Positions 56,677 to 64,000 of a stretch of DNA of 64,000 nt are shown one piece after another. The position numbers and the translations under genes are program-made. Source of the DNA: Cryptomeria japonica (Eukaryota > Streptophyta > Pinopsida > Cupressales > Cupressaceae); contig NC_081407.1 of assembly GCF_030272615.1 (NCBI RefSeq), forward strand, positions 315,298,456 to 315,362,455, written 5' to 3'. The first letter of the stretch is position 1. The number at the start of each line of letters is the position of its first letter. The notes below the pieces were generated by a model. That model did not search any database and was not told the DNA's origin. It saw nothing but the letters and a program-made list of their open reading frames with translations.

Positions 56677-57714
56677 CTAATCACTCTTCTTAATCCATTG
56701 TTTTAAAAATTCTTGTTTTACTTCATCTACCTTTTCTTTGCCCTTCAAACTAGATCCTTTCTTGTTTGCCGATATAGTCTTGCTTCTGCAAAATTTTGCA
56801 ATATGTCCAATCTTGTTACATGCATAGCAAGTTACATTATTCCTCTGAATAGCCTTTCCATATCCTTGACCAGTTTGTGATCTATATTGATTAGATAAAT
56901 GCCCAAATCTACCACAAACATAGCATTTCACATTCATTCTACAATTTTCTGAATTATGACCAACTTTGTTGCATTTGGAACATTGACCGGTGGGTGAGTT
57001 TGTATTATGATTATTTCTAAATGTACACTGATTTGCTCTATGACCATATTTGTTGCAATTGAAACATTTTCCATTAAATTTATAAGCATTAGGTTGTCTT
57101 ACCAGTTTGTTCTGATCTTGATTATTTGTAGTACTGGAACTTTCTCCATGTTCAAATCCAAGTCCATTTGTTTCTCCATTAGGTTTTTGTCTTTTCAGCA
57201 TGTCATCAAGACTTTCTGAACTTTTCTTGAATTTGTCTTTGTGTTCATTTGTAGTAACCAACTCATTTTCTAGAATTCCAACTTGTCTTGTAATCTCCTC
57301 CTTATCATGTTGCATGTGAATCAAATCTGTCTTTAGCATATCATTTTCATGACCAAGTCTCAAATTTTCATTTCCTGCATCATTAAGTCTCCTAGTCAAG
57401 TCTTCTTCATTCTTCTTCCTATATTCAATATCCTTACATAACCTCATAGTCATATCTTGCATTTCATTCTTCATATTAGTGTTCTCTTGCCTTAACTTAT
57501 TTGCAATGTCTCTAAGAGTTTCCTTTTCATCATCATCATTCTGCATCTTCTCATAAAGTTCCTTTCTCTTATTTTGTGCTATAACCAGATTTTTTTGAAG
57601 TCCTTTAATGAATTCCTTAGCAGTCCTCAGATCATCTTCAAGTTTGATATTCTTGAATTTTTCTGCATCAAAATCTTCAAGAGCTCCTTCCAACTATTTT
57701 CTTAAGTTCTCCAT
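56677..57714 (-). pseudogene. Gag-like ORF with coiled coil and four CCHC zinc knuckles
   Basis: ATG at 57714 (MENLRK), then a TAG at 57696-57694, then an open frame of 338 codons to 56677. The N-terminal two thirds is a long coiled coil (LEGALEDFDAEKFKNIKLED, KDIEYRKKNEEDLTRRLNDA). The C-terminal third has four knuckles: CFNCNKYGHRANQC, CSKCNKVGHNSENC, CYVCGRFGHLSNQY (last Cys is Tyr) and CYACNKIGHIAKFC, then a Lys-rich tail. The ATG follows the primer site by about 55 bp. Known role of such domains: RNA binding and packaging in the virus-like particle. The usual N-terminal gag fold of copia is not evident, so the ORF may be a truncated Gag. Confidence 0.85.
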
Positions 57715-57770
57715 CTGTTATGGTTTTAGAATCTTCCTCAAGCTGTTAGGCTTTTGAAAATAGAGGACCT

Positions 57771-57783
57771 CGCTCTGATACCA
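57771..57783 (-). other. Primer binding site, initiator-Met tRNA type
   Basis: TGGTATCAGAGCG on the minus strand, 2 bp after the end of the 5' LTR. This is the classic plant retrotransposon primer site. Confidence 0.93.
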
Positions 57784-57785
57784 AT

Positions 57786-58591
57786 TGTTAGATTCAATGA
57801 CAGTCCCAGAGACACTGAGAGAAGGGGGGGGTGAATTAGTGTCTGGCCGGTTTCTTGAATATTTAAACTTATTTATAACTTTGCAACCCAAAACAGTGTA
57901 CCAGTAAATAAAAATAAATGCAGTGAACAGAAATAATAGAGACATCATAGAAACACACCATAACATAAGATATTTTAACAAGGAAACTCGATGTGGGAAA
58001 ACCTCGGTGGGATTTGTGACCCACAATATTTACTCACTGGCCAATGAATAAATACTACTTACAATAAAGGGGCCTGCACATGCAGGGAGGCCAATAGCCT
58101 AGAGCTCACTGCTCAAGGAAGAGTCTCACTGACTACAAAATGGATAATTAAATCCAATACAATGTACTACTCAAAAAAGCATCTCTAATGCCAGGTTCAG
58201 TACTGATTTAAGCTCAGATAGATACCATAACCAAAAAACCTTTGCTGCCACAATTATCTTCTACCATACATTCCTATCTTTCTTCTATTATCTCTCTCAA
58301 AATGATCTATAAGATCTCATACATATATGAGTCTTTACAATATACCATGTTGGCTTACAAAAGATAATTATATTACAATAAACAAAATTTAATCCCATGT
58401 CGGCTTGAGTGTCATTATGCTTTGTTGTCGATGTAATCTAAATGCCGGTGTAAGTGCCCGTCGGTGCTGGTGTTTGCCGATGTATGATATATGTGATGTC
58501 GAGCGTGTAGAAACCTATTGCCGATTGGTTGCTACTTGGTTTCCATCAATGACAACATCAACTATTCTCATTAGAGTGTAGAGTGCCAACA
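57786..58591 (-). repeat. 5' LTR of the outer element
   Basis: 806 bp, collinear with 35119-35874, with small insertions (for example CTCAAGGAAGAGTCTCACTG near 58110 and a CCGTCGGTGCTGGTG-like stretch near 58458). Followed by TTGTT. Confidence 0.95.
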
Positions 58592-59850
58592 TTGTTATCT
58601 TCTACTAGTATTCTAAAGATTCTCCCACCGTAAGAAAGCATTAAATTTTATTTTCATGCTACAACTTTGAATTTTTTTTGATCAATTATTTTTCCCCCAT
58701 GTTATAAATCTCTCTATCTCTTGACCCAAATTAAATACCATAGATGGATTTAATTCACCTTTAAAATAAGGGAGTTCAACCTTAATTCTATTCATTTTTC
58801 AAATTATAAATTTAATAGGTCTTTCAATGGGATCTATGAATCCTATTTGATCCCTCTAAATTTTGTCTTCCCTCTTAGATTCATCATGAGGCAATAAATC
58901 TACAAAGGCCTACAATATTTTGAGATCACATGGGGTCCCCTTTTTCTCATTTGGTATTTATTTGAAGCCAAATTGATGTAGCCTTACCTTTGAACTACAA
59001 GATAGCCTCTAAGTTAACCCTAATTTAGGCAAGGAAATAGATAAAAATCTTTTGTCAAACAATAGCTATTTGAACAAAAAAATTGTAGGCCCCTACTTTA
59101 GGACTATGAGCAATAATTTAAGTTAACACTAGTTTAGGTAAGAAAATTATAAATAAAAATATTCATTCAAACAATAGCTATGTTTAATATAATAAACTAT
59201 GTTCTAGTATGATAGCCAAAAGTTAAGCTACAAATTAACTAGGAAGGGAACATACTTCTATCCTAAACTCAACCTTATTTTATGTGATATACATTCAAGA
59301 TCATGAAGAATAATAAGAACATGAAATTAATAAATGAATATAGAGATATATTGAGTTCTTGTTTCTATCGGAGAATACAAATATTTCTATATTTATTCAT
59401 AGAAAGATAGCCCATTTAATGAGTGTACAAAACATGAAGTTATATATTGGAATACAACCACACATAGTTCAAACAAAATGGAAAAACTCTAATAAACCAA
59501 TCAACTCAAATTATTTTTGGCTTTTATACTCTTAGGCAAAAAAATTGGTTCCTTCTCAATAGACTATGCTTAAAATATCTTACCTAAAATTGTTATATTT
59601 TACCCTCTTTTTCTTTATTTTTGTCTTTCTCCTATTCCTTTCCTATTCTTTTTCTAACACCAAAATTTTTACTCTTTCAAATAAACCAACTACACAAATT
59701 ACTAGAAAGGTGAACATTTTTTTGTACACAAGAGACAAGGAAAAATCTTAAAATTCTTCTACTTGATAGTTTGTAGAACCCCCAAAATTAAAATACTAGA
59801 AAAAAAGATTGGTGTCCCCTTTGTTCCTAACAACTAAGCATGCAACATCT
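58592..59850. repeat. Right half of the split duplicated segment
   Basis: Continues the sequence cut at 35113: CTTCTACTAGTATTCTAAAG at 58599 matches 33277, and the order of phrases then follows 33300-34380 to the end. No gene. Confidence 0.7.
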
Positions 59851-61335
59851 AAAAAAATTATAGAAAATTTGGGAATGAATTTTGAATGGAGTGGAGTAGC
59901 GGGAGAGGTAGGAGAGGAGGTGTAAGGGTTTCTGTAGGGGAAGATGAAGCTAAATCTGACGAGGATAGAGATAGAAAGGCCTTGCTCACTACAAGGAAGG
60001 CTTCTTGTGGTGTGATGGTAGTTCTTGTGGGAGCCTTGCTTAAGGTTCATGTGGTGCATGATGGTTGTTATGCAATGGGTGTGGTCTTTCCTCTAGATGT
60101 TGTAGCGGCACCTGGTTTCCTTCCCTTTGGACAGAGCTTTGATGATTTTCTTGTGGTGTGTCGAGGGAGGGATTTTGCTTCTAATTACATTAGCTCTGTT
60201 GTGGGGAAGAGGGGTCTTTGTTTTTGAAGGCCCTTTATGGCCTTTTGTTCTTCCCTGCTCCTATAGATCATGTTCTTGGGAGTGATTGGAGGTGTATGCA
60301 GATATTTTTGTCCCCCTCCTCTCTCGAAAGCCATGTCAAGTGGTTGATAGGTATGTTTTGAGGCTTTTGATTGGTTCTTTCTCTAGAGTCTTGAGGGGTT
60401 GTTGTTCTCTTTGTTTCTGTTGATCTTCTAAGGGGATTATTTTTGGTGATGCCCTTTCTTTGGTTTGGGCTTTCTATTTCATAAGAGTTGTTGATCTTAG
60501 TGAGGGTTGCTTGTGTTTCCATGGTTTGTTTGTTTGGAGACAACTTTGTTATGATGGAGATCCCTTTTGGGAGATTTGATGCCTCTCTGGGCCTTGCATG
60601 GGGTTGCTTTTTCTCTAGTTTAGGGATATGGTGCTTCATTGTTTACAATTCTCTTTTTTGGGCTATTTTTGTCCTAGTGTGCTTCCCCTTTCTTCTCTCT
60701 AAGTTGAAGACCCTATTGTAGGGGAGGAATTGGGTTTGGCTTCTATTTCTTTATTTCATCCTCATGGCTGATCCTATTGAGGTGGATGGATCTTATTCTT
60801 TGGTGAAGAGTGGCTTTGTGGGTGTTGTGGTTTCAAGTTTCTTGTAGGCTTTCAAACCCTAGTTTTTAGTGGGTGGTTGCATCATAGTTGCCATTTCTTG
60901 TGATGCTGAGAGGGCCCTCTACTATGACATGGTTTATTCAAAGTTGAGGGTTTTTTGTGCTCATTTTCTTTCCCAATCTCATGTGTCTTCTATTGAGGTG
61001 AAGTGTTCTCCTATGGAGGTGGAGATAATTCATGTGGATGGGGTGGTGGATCTGGTTCTTCTTTAGTATGTTTTATCTCTTACTTGTCCTATAGAGGTGG
61101 TTTCCTCTCCTATAGAGGTGGAGAGTGATTGTGTGGGAGATATTTAGTGTTGTTTCAAGGGGGCTTTTTCTGCCCTATTTATGGGCCCTGGCTGTAGGAA
61201 TGTTGATAATTTGTTAAGGCCTTCTTTATTGCTAGTTTTGGGAGCTAGTGTAAAACCCATTAACCTTGTTTAAGGTGAGTTGTTGGGAGTTTTTTGGGAT
61301 CCCTTTTGATGTAAATGGATTATTATTGCTGATTT
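59851..61335 (+). other. GT-rich region, no gene recognised
   Basis: The + strand is unusually rich in G and T. A 113-codon frame (59886-60227; starts MEWSSGRGRRGGVRVSVGED) and several shorter ones follow each other in changing frames, as in a decayed coding region, but I recognise no domain. The phrase TCCTATAGAGGTGG occurs twice (61086, 61108). It could be the 3' part of an old element. Confidence 0.35.
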
Positions 61336-62136
61336 TGTTAGGTCCTGGAGACAACTGAGAGGGGGGGGGTGAATCAGTTGTCTAATAAATTCAAAGAAAA
61401 ACTAACTAAGAGGGGGGGGGTGAATCAGTTGTCTAATAAATTCAAAGAAAAACTAACTTAACCAAACTTAATGCTTAATACCGATAAACCAAAATTTATG
61501 CCGGTAGATAGTTTTATCAGCTAATTATAGTACCAGTAAAGATTAATGCATGAAACAGAAAGACAATAATATCCACAACACACAACACCAATATTTGTAC
61601 GTGGAAACCCTATAATGGGAAAAACCATGGTGGGAAACCTTACCCACAATTAGATGATACTACTGCAGATAGTATGTGTGTACAATATGGAGTCTGCACA
61701 TGTAGAAAGTCCAACTGCCTAGAGCTCACTGCTCAATCACAAAATGGGAGTCACACAGACTACAATTGGATGGTTAAATCCAATGACAATGTATTGCTTA
61801 GAATAGCATCTTCATATGCTAGATTCAGCATCGGTTTAGCTCTAATATGCCTTCCTCAAACCTTCTTTTAATCTTGAATGATGTCTGTGTGTATAGATCT
61901 TCTAATATTTGCATATACCTTATTATAATCCTTTTTCCCAATCCTATATCAATCTCATTCCAAGTGTCATTGAACAATATAACCTATTGGTAAACCAGAT
62001 ATTGGTGACTGTGCATAAGTCACTGACATGTCAGTGAACATAATCAAGAATCTCCAAGTGTTGATAAGTGTTGACAGATGTTGACAAGTGTTGACATCAA
62101 TGACAAAACCATATCAACATATCTAAAATACCAACA
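61336..62136 (-). repeat. 3' LTR of the copia element
   Basis: 801 bp, TG to CA. A ~54-bp unit (GAGGGGGGGGTGAATCAG, then TTGTCTAATAAATTCAAAG) is duplicated in tandem at ~61358-61411 and 61411-61466. Shares CCATGGTGGGAAACCTTACC, TCTGCACATGTAGAAAGTCC and GCCTAGAGCTCACTGCTCAA-like phrases with the outer element's LTRs. Confidence 0.9.
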
Positions 62137-62512
62137 ATCTCCTCCTTTGGCATTGATGGCAACACAAGATGGAAAAACCATCAAAGTGCCAAAACAGAAA
62201 TGCCAAAACCAGCACTCTCCCAAAGAGATTATTAACCAGATTAGAAATCAAAATACAAAGAGTAACAATCTCTCCATCAATCTCTCCCCAAAATAACAAT
62301 CTCTCCCTCAAAGGATAATGTGTTTTTCCATAACAATCTCTCCCCCTTTGACATCAAATGCCAAAGCAATACAAAAACCAGATTCATAGATCTTATTACA
62401 AAATACACTTATCAATTTATCCAACTACTCCCCTGAGAAGTAGCTTCCCTCATCAAAGCCAGAATAATGATTTCTCTGTTAATTCTACTACTTGATGGCA
62501 ATCATCAACTGT

Positions 62513-63999
62513 CTAAGTCTCTACCGGTGAGGGTATAACCCCAAGCTTCTCTCTGAGATATTCAAGAGTCTCCTTAGGCAAAGGCTTAGTAAAAATATCT
62601 GCAACCTACTCTTTAGTATTCACATAAACCAATTTCCCTTCTTTTGCTTCAACATTCTCTTAAAGAAATTTGAATTTGATAGAAACATGTTTAGTTTTTT
62701 AGTGAATATCATATTCTTAGATATATCAATCACTGCCATATTATCACAGTAAATAGTTATAGGTTCCTTGCATTTTACCTTTATGTCCTTCAACATTTGC
62801 TTAATCCATAATACCTGTGTGCAATTAGTTGCTGCTGCAACATATTTTGATTCTGTTGTAGATAAAGATGTACAACTTTGTTTCTTGCTCAACCAAGAAA
62901 TTAATCTGCTACCAAGAAAAAATGCTCCACCGGTGGTACTTTTTCTGTCATCTACCTCTCTTGCCCAATTTGCATATGTGTATGCACATAAATCAAAGTT
63001 TTCATCTCTAGGATACCATAATCCAAGATTTGTAGTGCCTTGTAGATACTAGAAAATCATTTTCACTGCTGATTCATGATTTTCTTTAGGATTACTCTGA
63101 AATCTTGAAACAATACATACTGCATTCATAATATTAGGTCTTGTTTGTGTCAAATACAGTAAATCTCCTATCATAGACTTGTATCTAGTCAAATTAACAA
63201 GTGTTGATTCATCCTTCAATGATAATTTATCAGTTGTAGTCATAGGTGTTCTTACCGATTTTGAGTTTTCCATGCCAAATTTATTAAGTAATTTAGTCAA
63301 GTAATTTGATTGATTTATGAATATACCTTTATCAGTTTGTGAAATCTGCAATCCTAAAAAGAATTTTATCTCCCCAATCATAGACATTTCAAATTCTTCC
63401 TCCATCTTTTTAGAAAAATCTTTACATAATCCATCTTCTCCTCCAAAGATTATATCATCAACAAAAACTTCTATAACCAAGATATCATCATTAGTCACTT
63501 TTTAATATAGATTGTTGTCAGCATTACCTTTAGTGTAACCAATCTTCAAAAGATATTTATCCAATCTAGCATACCAAGCTCTAGGAGTTTTCTTTAGTCC
63601 ATACAAAGCTTTCCTTAACCTGCAAACCATATCTTTGTTATTTGTCAATGAAAATCCATCAGGTTGTTCAATGTAGACTTCCTCTTCAAGATCACCATTT
63701 AGAAATGCACATTTAACATCCATTTGATATACTTTATAGTTCTTGTGTGCTGCAAAAGCCAAGAATAATCCGACTGCCTCAATTCTAGCTACCGGTGCAA
63801 AGGTTTCATTATAATAAACTCCTTCTTTCCGTGAATATCCCTTACACACTAATATTGCTTTATTTCTGATTACCTTACCATCTTCATTAAGTTTATTTTT
63901 GAATACCCATTTAGTTCCAATTACATTTTTGTCTTTAGGCCGGGGAACTTTTGTCCATGTGTTATTCCTTTCAATTTGTTCCAATTCATCTTCCATAGC
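62513..63999 (-). pseudogene. Copia reverse transcriptase and RNase H (partial)
   Basis: Enters from the right edge in mid-protein: [68 protein letters not shown] and [14 protein letters not shown], then EVFVDDIIFGG (FVDD for the usual YVDD) and MIGDLLYLTQTRPNI. RNase H follows with STTESKYVAAATNCTQVLWI and IYCDNMAVIDIS, and the end VADIFTKPLPKETLEYLREK stops at TAG 62515-62513. The three main frames share one phase. TAA near 63499 and TAG at 63048 are substitutions, and a small shift lies near 62640-62690. Protease and integrase would be beyond the window. Confidence 0.93.
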
Positions 64000-64000
64000 C

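Larger units (their letters stand above)
35119..58591 (-). mobile_element. Non-autonomous gag-bearing LTR element (copia-like LTRs)
   Basis: LTRs at 35119-35874 and 57786-58591, both beginning TGTTAGATTCAATGACAGTCCC and ending GTG/ATG-CCAACA, with target duplication TTGTT (35114-35118, 58592-58596). On the minus strand the primer site TGGTATCAGAGCG (57783-57771, initiator-Met tRNA type) follows the 5' LTR, and AAAGGGGGAGA precedes the 3' LTR. Without the nested gypsy element it is about 6.6 kb. It holds a Gag ORF with zinc knuckles and a second long ORF, but no protease, RT or integrase motif that I can find. This resembles terminal-repeat retrotransposons with only a GAG domain. The insertion splits an old duplicated segment. 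Confidence 0.9.
61336..64000 (-). mobile_element. Ty1/copia retrotransposon, 3' part, cut by window edge
   Basis: 3' LTR at 61336-62136, polypurine GCCAAAGGAGGAGAT just inside it, then RNase H and RT coding DNA in minus orientation running off the window at 64000. The LTR begins TGTTAGG and ends ACCAACA. The LTR shares several landmarks with the outer element at 35119-58591. Confidence 0.93.

Noticed and set aside
59886-60227. 113-codon frame with a Gly/Arg-rich start
   Set aside because: No domain, no supported splice partners and decayed surroundings; kept only as a possible coding remnant.
1-64000. tRNA, rRNA, CRISPR arrays
   Set aside because: I looked for tRNA-like GGTTCGAATCC words, rRNA phrases and regularly spaced short direct repeats with unique spacers and found none; this is plant nuclear DNA.

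Overview
The window reads as repeat-rich nuclear DNA of a seed plant. The very large nested retroelements, a plant L1-type LINE with an RNase H domain, a Tat-type Ty3/gypsy element with a plant mobile domain ORF and a Dof-like zinc finger gene all fit, and a conifer is my best guess (inference). I found only one gene that looks intact and cellular, a divergent Dof-like zinc finger protein at 29084-30355 (+). Almost everything else is transposable element at several levels of nesting.

Left part. A degenerate ~310 bp tandem array (1-1700) is followed by what I read as one giant DNA transposon, 1752-26003. Its ends share an inverted 18-bp core, GTGCACAAAGATGGTGGT, plus GTGGACAC, and are flanked by a possible 4-bp duplication (TATT). 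Inside each end lie clusters of ~30-bp subterminal repeats built on GCGTACGC-like words. The element carries two genes facing each other: a ~956-codon transposase-like gene (6350-9321, +) with a plausible D-D-E triad, and a ten-exon gene for an unrecognised ~550-residue protein (25636 to 12412, -). Between them are a 359-bp tandem array and other repeats. The element was later hit by a solo LTR (12705-14164, TSD GAGTC, on a splice acceptor) and by a 9.1-kb LINE (14891-24007, 17-bp TSD, in an intron). Removing both leaves about 13.65 kb. The transposase frame is broken by six stop codons and no frameshift, so this copy is dead but readable. I do not recognise the superfamily; this is the candidate undescribed system.

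Middle part. After AT-rich DNA without a recognised gene (26004-28640) comes the Dof-like gene with a TATA box and a poly(A) signal. It is followed by AT-rich duplicated DNA (30679-35113), which looks like old tandem copies of a decayed element.

Right part. A gag-bearing LTR element on the minus strand (35119-58591, TSD TTGTT, initiator-Met tRNA primer site) has a four-knuckle Gag ORF and a second ~1,140-codon ORF of unknown function, but no reverse transcriptase or integrase that I can find. Its second ORF is split by a complete minus-strand Ty3/gypsy Tat-type element (38302-55145). That element has gag-pro-RT-RNase H-second RNase H-integrase and, antisense between pol and the 3' LTR, a spliced plant mobile domain ORF (39933-42432). 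The right edge holds the 3' part of a minus-strand Ty1/copia element (61336-64000). Its LTR shares landmarks with the outer element's LTR, so it may represent the autonomous partner. Decay throughout is dominated by stop codons in otherwise open frames, as expected from deamination of methylated cytosine.
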